64,000 nt of DNA from an uncultured Nitrospirota bacterium (lineage in GTDB: Bacteria; Nitrospirota; Nitrospiria; Nitrospirales; UBA8639). Location of the stretch: positions 1-64,000 of the forward strand of contig CAKZPV010000047.1 of the NCBI GenBank assembly GCA_937139405.1, given 5' to 3'. Below are positions 27,338 through 36,147 of the stretch, one piece after another. The notes beneath the pieces were generated by a model. It was not told the origin of the DNA. It made no database searches and saw nothing but the letters and a program-made list of their open reading frames with translations. A program made the translations under genes and the position numbers. The first letter of the stretch is position 1. Each line of letters opens with the position of its first letter.

Positions 27338-29140
27338 ATGATGCACTTACGATTAGCAATGGCTCAGATGAATGCTGTGGTTGGCGATCTCGAGGGAAAT
27401 ACTCGTCAGATTTGTCGACTGATTCGCGAGGCCAAGAAAGCCAAGGCTGATGTTATTGTCTTTCCAGAGTTAGCTGTATCAGGATATCCCCCAGAAGATC
27501 TGCTCCTCATCCCGCAGTTTCTTAAAGATGTTCAAAATATGAAGAGTCGAATTGCCAAGGCGGCTAATGGTCTTGTGGCAGTGGTCGGCAGTATAGATCG
27601 TCCTCAGAAATTCATTTCGAAAGGAAATCCTCAATCCAAACGCTGTGATTATCTGGATAAGCAAAAACCGATGAACGTGGCATGGGTATTTGCGAAAGGC
27701 CGATTGGTTGGCAATTATGCCAAGCATAAATTGCCTAACTATGGAGTGTTTGATGAACAGCGGTATTTTCAGGAGGGGATGGCGAGCCCGATTCTTTGCT
27801 TAGGATCGGTTCGAATGGGCATCAATATTTGTGAAGATATTTGGTTTGCGGATGGGCCCGTCTCTACACAAGTCAAACAGGGCCGAGCCCATGTCATTCT
27901 CAATCTCAATGCTTCTCCCTATCATATTGGGAAAACACGCATTCGACGACGTATGCTCGCTGAACGTGCGAAAGCCTATGGGGTATTTGTGAGCTATACA
28001 AATATGGTTGGAGGGCAAGATGAATTAGTTTTTGATGGGAATAGTCTTGTGTTTGACCCTAGTGGAAAACTCATCGCGCGCGCGAAGGCCTTTGAGGAAG
28101 ATTTTCTTCTTATCGACCTTCCCATTTCTAGGATAACCAATGCCCAGCCTCCCCGAATCTCGACGAGATCGTTATCTCAGAAGAAACATGGGATTTCTTT
28201 CATTGACATTCCATGGAGATCTTCGCATTCAGAGGCTGTGTCCTGTCCTGCGGTCAGTCAATCTTCAGCTATACCTGAACCCGAAGAAATTTATCGCGCA
28301 TTAGTGCTCGGAGTGCGAGATTATGTCAAAAAAAATGGGTTTTCCAAGGTAGTGGTAGGGATTAGTGGGGGGATTGATTCTGCATTAACGGCTTTGATCG
28401 CCAGAGATGCGCTGGGTGCCTCGAAAGTAGTGGGTGTCATGATGCCATCTCCCTATACCTCCTTAATAAGTAAACAGGATTCAAGGGCCTTGGCGAAGAA
28501 CATAGGAATAGAGTTACTGAACCTTCCGATCGTCGCCCTTTACAAAACCTTTCTGCGAGAATTAGGACCACTTTTTAAAGGTTGTCCTTCCGGAGTCGCC
28601 GAGGAAAATGTACAGGCACGTATTCGTGGAACACTTTTAATGGCCCTTTCGAATAAGTTTGGCTATCTGGTGCTCACCACTGGGAATAAAAGCGAAATGA
28701 GTGTAGGGTATGCCACCTTGTATGGGGATATGGCAGGTGGATTTGCCGTTGTCAAAGATCTTCCGAAAATGCGGGTGTACCAATTGGCTCGATGGCGGAG
28801 CGACACTCAAGATACAGATTTCGACGCAGCCAGTATTCCCGAGAGAATTCAATCTCGAGCTCCATCCGCTGAGCTGAAAGCGAACCAGACAGATCAAGAT
28901 TCATTGCCGGCATACCCTGAGTTAGATGCAATTTTACAGGCCTATGTTGAGGACAATCAGTCTAAAAAGGCCATTGTGAAGTCTGGCTATCCTGTCGGTG
29001 TCGTGAAAAAGATTTTGCGACTGGTTGACCGGAGTGAATACAAGCGCCGTCAAGCGCCGATCGGAATAAAAATTACCGTGAGGGCGTTAGGCAAAGATCG
29101 ACGTATGCCGATTTCCAATCGATACCTTCCCAAGGGATGA
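27338..29140 (+). CDS. nadE: Glutamine-dependent NAD(+) synthetase
   Basis: 600 aa, two-domain form. The N-terminal nitrilase-type glutaminase has E44, K131 and C165 (in NICEDIWF) as the catalytic triad. The C-terminal synthetase has the PP-loop SGGIDS at 343-348 and NVQARIRGTLLMALSNKFGY plus TGNKSEMSVGYATLYGDMAG. It makes NAD from deamido-NAD, ATP and glutamine. Start ATG lies immediately after the attenuator T tract; a second ATG is the next codon. glnD follows 40 bp downstream, probably co-transcribed. Confidence 0.96.
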   Translation: MMHLRLAMAQMNAVVGDLEGNTRQICRLIREAKKAKADVIVFPELAVSGYPPEDLLLIPQFLKDVQNMKSRIAKAANGLVAVVGSIDRPQKFISKGNPQSKRCDYLDKQKPMNVAWVFAKGRLVGNYAKHKLPNYGVFDEQRYFQEGMASPILCLGSVRMGINICEDIWFADGPVSTQVKQGRAHVILNLNASPYHIGKTRIRRRMLAERAKAYGVFVSYTNMVGGQDELVFDGNSLVFDPSGKLIARAKAFEEDFLLIDLPISRITNAQPPRISTRSLSQKKHGISFIDIPWRSSHSEAVSCPAVSQSSAIPEPEEIYRALVLGVRDYVKKNGFSKVVVGISGGIDSALTALIARDALGASKVVGVMMPSPYTSLISKQDSRALAKNIGIELLNLPIVALYKTFLRELGPLFKGCPSGVAEENVQARIRGTLLMALSNKFGYLVLTTGNKSEMSVGYATLYGDMAGGFAVVKDLPKMRVYQLARWRSDTQDTDFDAASIPERIQSRAPSAELKANQTDQDSLPAYPELDAILQAYVEDNQSKKAIVKSGYPVGVVKKILRLVDRSEYKRRQAPIGIKITVRALGKDRRMPISNRYLPKG

Positions 29141-29180
29141 ATTTTTTCTTTCGAATGTCTCTATAAGGGTAGCTACTATC

Positions 29181-31889
29181 ATGACCCAAGGTTACTTCGG
29201 TGTTTCCATAACTTCCGCAGCCACTGGCGTGCAAAGTTTACAAGAACAACGAGAAGCCCTCTATCAACGATTGAAAGACGGGGCTTTAGGTGGAGAAATT
29301 GTTCAGGCTTTCTCCGATTTCATGGATGCACTGTTAATAACGCGGTTTCGTGAAGTGATCCAAGACGGTAAGGCCGACATTCAAATGAGCTGGCAACAAT
29401 GCTGTTTAGTCGCCATGGGAGGCTATGGTCGTCGAGAATTAGCACCCCATTCTGATATTGACGTCATGGTTTTAACCCGAGGGAACCAAGTCGAGGTAGC
29501 ACAGGCGATCTCCAAAGGCGTGTTTCATCACTTGTGGGATTTAGGGTTTCAAGTTGGGCATAGTGTCCGATCGATCGCAGAATGTCTTGAGATTGGGGAA
29601 GCCGATTTGCCGGCATGTACCTCTCTCATGGAGTCCAGATTTTTGGGAGGGAAAGCGGAAGTATTTCAAGAATTTCGGAAGAAATTTGATCGACGAATTC
29701 TCAAGCGACAGGCCAAGCAATTTGTTCTGGATAAAATCGAAGAGCGGCAGCGAGAATACGCCAAATTTGGAGAGACGGTTTTCTTACTTGAACCCAATAT
29801 TAAAAAAAGTAAAGGTGGTTTACGGGACATCCATTTGATTCAATGGATAGGCCAGGCCCGTTTTGGTGCAGGAACCATTCAAGAACTTGCCAATCAAGGG
29901 ATTTTGGCATTTCAAGACTATCAGGTACTCCAAGAGGCCCAAGAGTTTTTGTGGCGAATTCGGGGGTTTCTTCATTTTGAAGCCAAGAGAGCGCAAGATA
30001 TTCTTACCTTTGATGATCAGGTTAGGATCGCAGAATTTTTTGGCTTATCAGATCTTCCACATCTGCTGGCGGTTGAGCAATTTATGCAACAATATTTCCG
30101 TCATACGACCGGATTACATGATCAGTGTGTGCGATTTCTTGACCAAGTACAGGAGCAGTCATGGATAGATCGAATGCGAAAATGGTGGCCTCATTCATCA
30201 ATTGAAGATAATTTTCTGATAGAAAATAATCGGCTCACGATTCCCGCAGCCAAATTACATGGCGTGTTGAAAAACCCTGTGAGGCTTCTGCGATTATTCG
30301 AACTATCTCAAGAGAAAGCGATCTCCATTGATTCCAAAATTTTAAATGAATTATCTCCATATTTAAGCACTATCCCGAATGAAATGTTTCATACGGAGGA
30401 AGTGAGCAGGTTCTTTCGAGGGATTCTGAGTCGGCCAGGACGAATTGGACAGACGTTGGAAGCGATGCATCAAGCTAGTCTGCTTGAAAAACTGGTTCCA
30501 GCCTTTGCTCGAGTTCGAGGCCTCATGCAGTTCAATCAGTATCACAAATATACTGTTGATGAACATAGTCTTTTAGCCGTGAAAGAAACTGAACGGTTAC
30601 AAGATGATCAGGGGCTTATTGGTGAAGTCTATCGGCAGGTCCAGGATAAAGACATTCTGCATCTAGCTGTCTTATTGCATGACTTAGGAAAAGGGCGGCC
30701 TGGTGATCATAGTAAAATTGGACAAGAAATTGCCCATAAAATGGCTGACCGCCTGGAGTTGTCGCCGCCAGACCGGGAAGCGTTGGCCTATCTGGTGTTT
30801 CACCATTTAGTGATGTCCCATACGGCATTTCGTCGAGATCTCAATGATACGAAAATCATTCGCACTTTTGCGAGGAAAATGAAAACTGTCGAGGTTCTCC
30901 AAAAAATGTTCATCCTGACTATTGCGGATATTTCTGCCGTGGGGCCGGACGTGATGACGAAATGGAAAGAATCTCTGTTGGGTGAGTTATATACAAGAAC
31001 GTATGAAAGTTTGGTAGAGGAACGAAAGCCGACCACTACCGAAAGAGAACGATCAATTTTCCCCGCTGGATCTCGAAAGGCACTTCTTCAGGTCCTCGCG
31101 AAGCAGGGTGGAGAATGTCCTGACTCTCATCCTAACTGGGCTGCTTGGGTTGATACGCAATTCACGCAACTTCCCGATTGGTACATCGCTTCCACACCGG
31201 TTGAGCAGCTGGCAGTCCATCTCCTTGCCATAAAGAATTTGTGTTTCAGGACAACCTATGTTGATGGACGGAACAATACTGAACTGGGAATCTCTGAATA
31301 TGTCCTCATTACACGAAAACAGGCCAAACCGGGCCTCATCATGCAAGTGACTGGAGTCTTCGCGGCATTGGGGCTAGAAGTATTGAATGCCCAGATCATG
31401 ACCATGAGCGATGGCACGGTGCTGGATGTGTTTTCGGTCAATGATTCCGATAGTGATGGTCAACCGTCAGACTATCGATTAAATGAGGTTTCTCAGGAAA
31501 TTCTCGCGGTCGTGCAAGAAGAGTCTACTGTTGATCAAGTGTTCGAACGCCGCCGCCGCATGACCTTTGGCCGACAGTTTCCGACCGGACGTCGTCCAAC
31601 AGAAGTTCTCATTGATAATGAGGTATCTGATTCCTATACCGTCATTGATGTGTTTGCGGATGATAAGCCCGGCCTTTTATTCGTGCTAGCGAAAACCTTA
31701 GTGCAATTAGGTTTATCTATTCATATGGCCAGAATTGGAACGCGGTTAGATCAGGTGGTCGATGTATTTTATGTGACGAATGCTCAAGGGCATAAAATTT
31801 CTTCTGGAGAAGAGAGGGAGGAGATTCAAGGTTCTCTTCGTTTTTCAGTTGACAAATTTTTAGATGAGGAAGGCTTGTCTGCTTGCTAA
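29181..31889 (+). CDS. glnD: PII uridylyltransferase/uridylyl-removing enzyme GlnD
   Basis: 902 aa. Nucleotidyltransferase domain with GGYGRRELAPHSDIDVMVL (about residues 78-96), GlnD-type middle domain with KKSKGGLRDIHLIQWIGQAR, HD domain with HSLLAVKETERL and LAVLLHDLGKGRPGDHS, and two C-terminal ACT domains (about 710-780 and 815-895). It senses glutamine and sets uridylylation of PII, thereby controlling nitrogen assimilation. Being behind nadE, it falls under the same leader. No PII or glutamine synthetase gene is in the window. Confidence 0.96.
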   Translation: MTQGYFGVSITSAATGVQSLQEQREALYQRLKDGALGGEIVQAFSDFMDALLITRFREVIQDGKADIQMSWQQCCLVAMGGYGRRELAPHSDIDVMVLTRGNQVEVAQAISKGVFHHLWDLGFQVGHSVRSIAECLEIGEADLPACTSLMESRFLGGKAEVFQEFRKKFDRRILKRQAKQFVLDKIEERQREYAKFGETVFLLEPNIKKSKGGLRDIHLIQWIGQARFGAGTIQELANQGILAFQDYQVLQEAQEFLWRIRGFLHFEAKRAQDILTFDDQVRIAEFFGLSDLPHLLAVEQFMQQYFRHTTGLHDQCVRFLDQVQEQSWIDRMRKWWPHSSIEDNFLIENNRLTIPAAKLHGVLKNPVRLLRLFELSQEKAISIDSKILNELSPYLSTIPNEMFHTEEVSRFFRGILSRPGRIGQTLEAMHQASLLEKLVPAFARVRGLMQFNQYHKYTVDEHSLLAVKETERLQDDQGLIGEVYRQVQDKDILHLAVLLHDLGKGRPGDHSKIGQEIAHKMADRLELSPPDREALAYLVFHHLVMSHTAFRRDLNDTKIIRTFARKMKTVEVLQKMFILTIADISAVGPDVMTKWKESLLGELYTRTYESLVEERKPTTTERERSIFPAGSRKALLQVLAKQGGECPDSHPNWAAWVDTQFTQLPDWYIASTPVEQLAVHLLAIKNLCFRTTYVDGRNNTELGISEYVLITRKQAKPGLIMQVTGVFAALGLEVLNAQIMTMSDGTVLDVFSVNDSDSDGQPSDYRLNEVSQEILAVVQEESTVDQVFERRRRMTFGRQFPTGRRPTEVLIDNEVSDSYTVIDVFADDKPGLLFVLAKTLVQLGLSIHMARIGTRLDQVVDVFYVTNAQGHKISSGEEREEIQGSLRFSVDKFLDEEGLSAC

Positions 31890-31980
31890 GTTTGTAAAAT
31901 ACCATTGTGTTAAAGTTCGAACACCTCTAGGTCTTGCCAATTTTCTTTAATCCGTCACTCCACATACTTTACATATATTT

Positions 31981-32667
31981 ATGAGCGTCAAACTTGAATC
32001 GGTTGTTCCGTTTGGGCGATCTCTCGATGAATATCAACAGATATTCAATCTTTCCGAAGATGATTTGTCTAAAAATATTCTGGGTGTTGGGGATGGCCCA
32101 GCGAGTTTTAATGTAGAAATGCTGAAGTTGGGCCATGTTGTGACCTCCCTAGACCCGTTGTATGGGCGATCGGCAATAGAGATTGAACAACAGTTTCACG
32201 CTGTTGTTGATGACGTGATTCAGCAAGTGAAAGCGACACCGGAAAATTGGGTGTGGACGTACCACACTTCTCCTGACAATCTTCGAGCCAATCGAGAAAA
32301 AGCTCTCACACGTTTTGTGAAGGATTATGAACGTGGGAGACAGCAGGGTCGCTATAGAATTGGAGCGCTGCCTCATCTACTTGGCCTAGAAGATCGGTCA
32401 TTTGATTTGGCGCTATGCTCTCATTTTCTCTTTCTCTACTCGGAACAATTCGATTGTGAATTCCATCTAGCCGCAATTCAAGAGATGCTTCGTGTTGCGA
32501 CCGAAATCAGGATATTTCCACTGCTAACATTGAGTAGAGACAAGTCGGTTTATGTTGAATCGGTCATCCAGATGCTTCAATCAAATGGCTTTGAAGTGGG
32601 TATTCAAAAGGTAGCCTATGAATTGCAACGAGGCGGCAATCAAATGCTTTGGGCTAGGCACTCTTGA
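31981..32667 (+). CDS. SAM-dependent methyltransferase-like protein
   Basis: 228 aa. ILGVGDGPASFNVEMLKLGH followed by VTSLDPLY resembles motif I and the acidic ribose-binding residue of class I methyltransferases, and LEDRSFDLALCSHFLFLYS resembles motif IV with the surrounding strand. No substrate-specific feature is recognised. It starts 91 bp behind glnD on the same strand with an ATG; its promoter and operon membership are unclear. Confidence 0.6.
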   Translation: MSVKLESVVPFGRSLDEYQQIFNLSEDDLSKNILGVGDGPASFNVEMLKLGHVVTSLDPLYGRSAIEIEQQFHAVVDDVIQQVKATPENWVWTYHTSPDNLRANREKALTRFVKDYERGRQQGRYRIGALPHLLGLEDRSFDLALCSHFLFLYSEQFDCEFHLAAIQEMLRVATEIRIFPLLTLSRDKSVYVESVIQMLQSNGFEVGIQKVAYELQRGGNQMLWARHS

Positions 32668-32821
32668 TCTCCTCATAACTAAGGAGGCCATAGTTTGGAG
32701 AACTGGAAACGTACACAGAGGAATAGGGTAAACGTGTTTCCGAGAGGTAATGCTTGCTATTACATAAGAACATCCCCAATTATATTAAGGACGCCCTTTC
32801 CAAAGTGAATTATTAAAGGGT

Positions 32822-34606
32822 TTAACTATAATCTTCGTTGAGTGAATTCAGAAATTTTACCAATGGTGCGATGTCTTGTTCGGTGAGAGCAATTTTCTTC
32901 AGCCGCCGATCACCGTTTCGAAGCTCCCCTTCTCGCTGTAACTCAGCATTCTTGATATAGCCACGAATCACGCCTTCCAAGGTGTCGGCTTGGCCCGTAT
33001 GGCTGTACGGAGCTGAGTGACTCAGGTCGCGCAGGCCTGGAGTCTTAAATTGAGCAATGGAACGAGTAAGTAAACGATTCAGATTACACACTTGGAAAAA
33101 GTTTTTTCCTTGAACAGGTTCTTTGAGAGCATCCTTACATAAACCTCGCCAGATTCTTTGCTGGGGTTTCGGAAAATCAAAATTAAAAAAGATATTCCAA
33201 AGACCCAGATCAGTCAGTTGAGGATTGTCAGTAGTTGGAATGGCCCTGAAGGGTTCCTTGGCCTGTGGGTGTTGCTCTGTCGCCGGAAAAAATTCGTTAT
33301 GGTTAGAAAAACGTTTCCATAAACCTGGGATATCAAGTTGAGCAAAGGTGCCTGGGCCATGAGTGCGATCATATTCAGCTTGCGCGATTCCAGTGTTATG
33401 GAATTGGAAATCAGTGAAGTTCGGAGCTGTATGGCAGGCGATGCAGTTGCCAGTCTTGCCATCCGCAAGATCACTTGGTTGAAGCTGATGACGCTTCTGC
33501 GTGAAGAAAATTTTCAAGCCTTTTAATTCCTCTGCGCCGAACATGAAGAGTTGCGTATGAAATTCGAACCCCCCATTGTCGGTATTGGGATTTTCGGTGA
33601 CAAATTGTAACAGCCCTCGACGTTCTAGCCTCTTTATTTTTCTGAGGAGTCGTTTGCTATACGAGCGGTTTGATTCCCATCCCTCCGGTTGCCGTGGGAG
33701 ATTATTGGTTTCTAAGAACACATCGTAAGGAGAGAGATTGAAGTTTCCGTTCTCATCTTGAGAAAAGGCTAAATCTTCCGTGTAGGCGGCAATGAGTTTA
33801 GCCACCGCTTGGAAAATTTCTTCATCTGTGGCATTGGCCACATCGACTCGAAATTCTTCAGGGAGTACAAATTCTTCAGGGAGGGATGGATCTGTTCCTG
33901 TAAGGAGTATGCCATAAGGTAGTGCTTCGAATTCTGATGCCAATTCGCCTTGCCCATCGTCCTCTCGGACAATTTTGGCGATATGGGCTATAGCCGCTGG
34001 GCCTTCACCAGGAAGCCATCCATAGTTTCGTCCAGTTAATGTGCCCTTAACCAGATCAACCATTGTCGTGAATTCAGCATCGAAGTGAAGAAAGAAGTCT
34101 CTTCGAGGGAGGGAGGCATTGACGAGCGGAGGCGAGTTGCGCACGGTGACAGTTTTGTCATCTTCCCGTGCTGGCACTGGACTGCGTCGAGCAAAATCTG
34201 AATAGGTGAGCATGCCATAATCGACAGTCCCGTCTTCTTCAACGCCGATTTCATCGACAAAGTGGCAGCTGCGACAATTCATCGATTGACCGGAAAATGG
34301 CCCGTCTGCGAATTGATCTGGTGATAGTTTCCAGTTCACGGCTTTATCAAGAACGGGATCTCCCTCAGTCAAGGGATCGTTGATCGTTTTCCCTCCATCT
34401 AAAAAGACTTTAAAGAACTGGGCAAACCGTGTTTCGAGAAAGAGCCGTTCTCCATTGGTAATCTCGGCTGGATCAGCCTCTTCTTCCACCTCTTGGGCAA
34501 AGACCAAAGGCAACGTCCCGGGGATGGATAGCGTTGCTATGAGTAATGGAATAAGAAGAGCGCCGGAGTACGATAAATGTGGAATTCTAGGAACGATCAT
34601 AGTCAA
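32822..34606 (-). CDS. Periplasmic di-haem cytochrome c peroxidase-like protein (MauG/CCP family)
   Basis: 594 aa with a signal peptide ending near VFAQ. Two c-type haem sites are visible: CRSCH (111-115) and CIACH (388-392). The interval of almost 280 residues is longer than the roughly 150 of classical cytochrome c peroxidases, and the protein is about 200 residues larger. The C-terminal FKTPGLRDLSHSAPYSHTGQ is a CCP/MauG hallmark. Probable role: periplasmic peroxide reduction or protein oxidation. It has its own structured leader and sits behind a terminator, so it is a separate transcript from the flavoprotein operon upstream. Confidence 0.85.
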   Translation of the reverse strand: MTMIVPRIPHLSYSGALLIPLLIATLSIPGTLPLVFAQEVEEEADPAEITNGERLFLETRFAQFFKVFLDGGKTINDPLTEGDPVLDKAVNWKLSPDQFADGPFSGQSMNCRSCHFVDEIGVEEDGTVDYGMLTYSDFARRSPVPAREDDKTVTVRNSPPLVNASLPRRDFFLHFDAEFTTMVDLVKGTLTGRNYGWLPGEGPAAIAHIAKIVREDDGQGELASEFEALPYGILLTGTDPSLPEEFVLPEEFRVDVANATDEEIFQAVAKLIAAYTEDLAFSQDENGNFNLSPYDVFLETNNLPRQPEGWESNRSYSKRLLRKIKRLERRGLLQFVTENPNTDNGGFEFHTQLFMFGAEELKGLKIFFTQKRHQLQPSDLADGKTGNCIACHTAPNFTDFQFHNTGIAQAEYDRTHGPGTFAQLDIPGLWKRFSNHNEFFPATEQHPQAKEPFRAIPTTDNPQLTDLGLWNIFFNFDFPKPQQRIWRGLCKDALKEPVQGKNFFQVCNLNRLLTRSIAQFKTPGLRDLSHSAPYSHTGQADTLEGVIRGYIKNAELQREGELRNGDRRLKKIALTEQDIAPLVKFLNSLNEDYS

Positions 34607-34710
34607 ACCTCACAAAAAATGATGAATCGTGTATTGAGAGAAGCCTTCTTCTGTTTCTCTCATATGAAATGAATACGAATTGTTCTCTCACGCATCATGT
34701 GTGAAAGTGT

Positions 34711-34780
34711 GGCGAGGGGTACAGGAGGAGACCCACCCCCTCGCCGTCATGAGAATGGAACGGGGAGGATCCACTCTCAT
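34711..34780 (-). ncRNA. Structured 5' leader with two strong hairpins
   Basis: Upstream of the di-haem protein gene, GGCGAGGGG (34711-34719) pairs perfectly with CCCCTCGCC (34737-34745). CATGAGA (from 34749) pairs with TCTCATG, extended by TGGA/TCCA after one mismatch, further upstream. Neither has a T tract, so they are not intrinsic terminators. The first loop holds CTCCTCCT in the mRNA sense, an anti-Shine-Dalgarno-like string. Could be a cis-regulatory RNA; no known class is recognised. Confidence 0.4.
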
Positions 34781-34813
34781 GCACAATCAAAATTAAAAAC
34801 ACGTCGAACGCAT

Positions 34814-34851
34814 AAAAAAAGCCCATGAGCGTAAAATTCTGGCTCATGGGC
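34814..34851 (-). terminator. Strong intrinsic terminator of the flavoprotein operon
   Basis: GCCCATGAGC (34821-34830) and GCTCATGGGC (34842-34851) form a perfect 10-bp stem with an 11-nt loop. On the minus strand it is followed by seven T residues. It ends the leftward operon that comes from 38328 just past the four-helix membrane protein. Confidence 0.92.
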
Positions 34852-34897
34852 TCTGGACTTTAAAGTCTCTGGCCTTAACTGTGTCGTCAAAATCTCT

Positions 34898-35410
34898 TTA
34901 GTCGTCTGAATCCGGCATCATAAACGCGGCCTTTTGCCACCACATTTCATACATTGGTACGACAAACATAATCAGAAATCCAATAACCATCAGAAAATCG
35001 CCCGTGAGCATGGTTAACACAAATACGGGAGAGACATAGGTTATTAGCCAAGGGGAAATCAGATCTAATGTGACGCCTACAAAGGAAATCCAGGTTGTGA
35101 GAACCTTCAGGAAAGGGCTAATCATCGTCAAATACAAGACATGCACCAAAATCATAAACACGACCGGCATGGTAAACAAATGAAAATGCATGGTTTCGGA
35201 TAGCTGTCCGAAGGACATGGGTTCACCGAAGTTGGCATCAGATCCTCGATAATGGGCTGCGAGGCCTTTGGGTGTGAGTTGAGTCATATCGTGAGCCCAG
35301 ATAAAAGTAAAGACAAAACCAGTGAGCATTAAGAGCAGGAACCAGGTATAGACCAATCGAATATGGCGGTCCGTGTCGCGGAGGCGAAATCGAGCATTAA
35401 AATTTCGCAT
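34898..35410 (-). CDS. Four-helix membrane protein with conserved-looking histidines
   Basis: 170 aa with four hydrophobic segments (about residues 17-38, 78-98, 103-125, 128-152). Histidines H40, H53, H75, H77 and H90 cluster at or near the second helix and the first extracytoplasmic loop, so haem b or quinone binding is possible but unproved. No family is recognised. The gene starts 17 bp behind the FMN-binding protein gene and is followed by the operon terminator. Inference: membrane electron carrier partnering the flavoprotein. Confidence 0.6.
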   Translation of the reverse strand: MRNFNARFRLRDTDRHIRLVYTWFLLLMLTGFVFTFIWAHDMTQLTPKGLAAHYRGSDANFGEPMSFGQLSETMHFHLFTMPVVFMILVHVLYLTMISPFLKVLTTWISFVGVTLDLISPWLITYVSPVFVLTMLTGDFLMVIGFLIMFVVPMYEMWWQKAAFMMPDSDD

Positions 35411-35427
35411 TTAAGACGATTCTTCAC

Positions 35428-36147
35428 TCAAAACCCTAGAAGGGATTCCAGAAATCCTTTTTCGGTATTGCCAGCGACTAATGTGGTGGTTCCCAATCCG
35501 AGGGGCTTTAAATAAAACTCATCAACCAGAACCAGCACACGTTTTACTCCGGCACTGGCTGACCGCACCGACATCGTGGCTCCGGAAATATTGATAATGT
35601 CTCGATTGATTCGAATGGGGTCTCGAGCATCTTTGCCTTGGTATTGGTAATTAAATCGTTTCTTGGCAATTTCATTACCACGCGCCTCGCGATAGACGAG
35701 GACTTCAAAATTGGTGACTTCCCCTTCGGAATCAACGGCCACCATATAGGTAATAGGACGATGTTTGCCAATTGTGTTTTGCACAATGGCATAGCCATCA
35801 ATCTTGCCCTGTGTCTCGCCTATATACACAGGAAACGAGCTTTCAGGGAATTTCCAGCCAACGCGTTGTTCAATGGATTTTTTTTGTTCGGCAGTAAGGG
35901 TGAGTATCTCCTTACGGAGATACTCTGAATCGGGGAACATGACCTTGGCGGCTTCTTCCTCTGTGAAATAGATTTCTAGATGCCCAAGCTCATCGGGTGT
36001 GAGCCAACGATTGAGTTCATGGTCCCAAATTTTCTCAAGATTGGGTTCTGCCGCTTGTGGTGAAGATAGCCCTGCCACGGTAACGAAAGTGATGGCGCTT
36101 GCTATGAAAATGTTTTGAATAATGGATGAATTGAAAAAAGTTAACAT
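35428..36147 (-). CDS. Periplasmic FMN-binding (RnfG/NqrC-type) flavoprotein
   Basis: 239 aa with a signal peptide (about residues 1-32). The C-terminal FMN-binding domain includes NISGATMSVRSASAGVKRVL; T191 in SGAT is the expected site of covalent FMN attachment by ApbE. The residue six before that Thr is normally Asp in NqrC/RnfG-like proteins but is Ile here. An ApbE gene lies 3.2 kb away in the divergent unit. The start overlaps the preceding lipoprotein gene by 7 bp. Confidence 0.85.
   Translation of the reverse strand: MLTFFNSSIIQNIFIASAITFVTVAGLSSPQAAEPNLEKIWDHELNRWLTPDELGHLEIYFTEEEAAKVMFPDSEYLRKEILTLTAEQKKSIEQRVGWKFPESSFPVYIGETQGKIDGYAIVQNTIGKHRPITYMVAVDSEGEVTNFEVLVYREARGNEIAKKRFNYQYQGKDARDPIRINRDIINISGATMSVRSASAGVKRVLVLVDEFYLKPLGLGTTTLVAGNTEKGFLESLLGF

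Noticed and set aside
31910-31935. GTTCGAAC string resembling a tRNA T-loop
   Set aside because: No acceptor stem, anticodon arm or D-arm can be built around it.
32794-32820. CCCTTT/AAAGGG hairpin at the end of the di-haem protein gene
   Set aside because: Long 15-nt loop and no T tract on the minus strand; not a convincing terminator.
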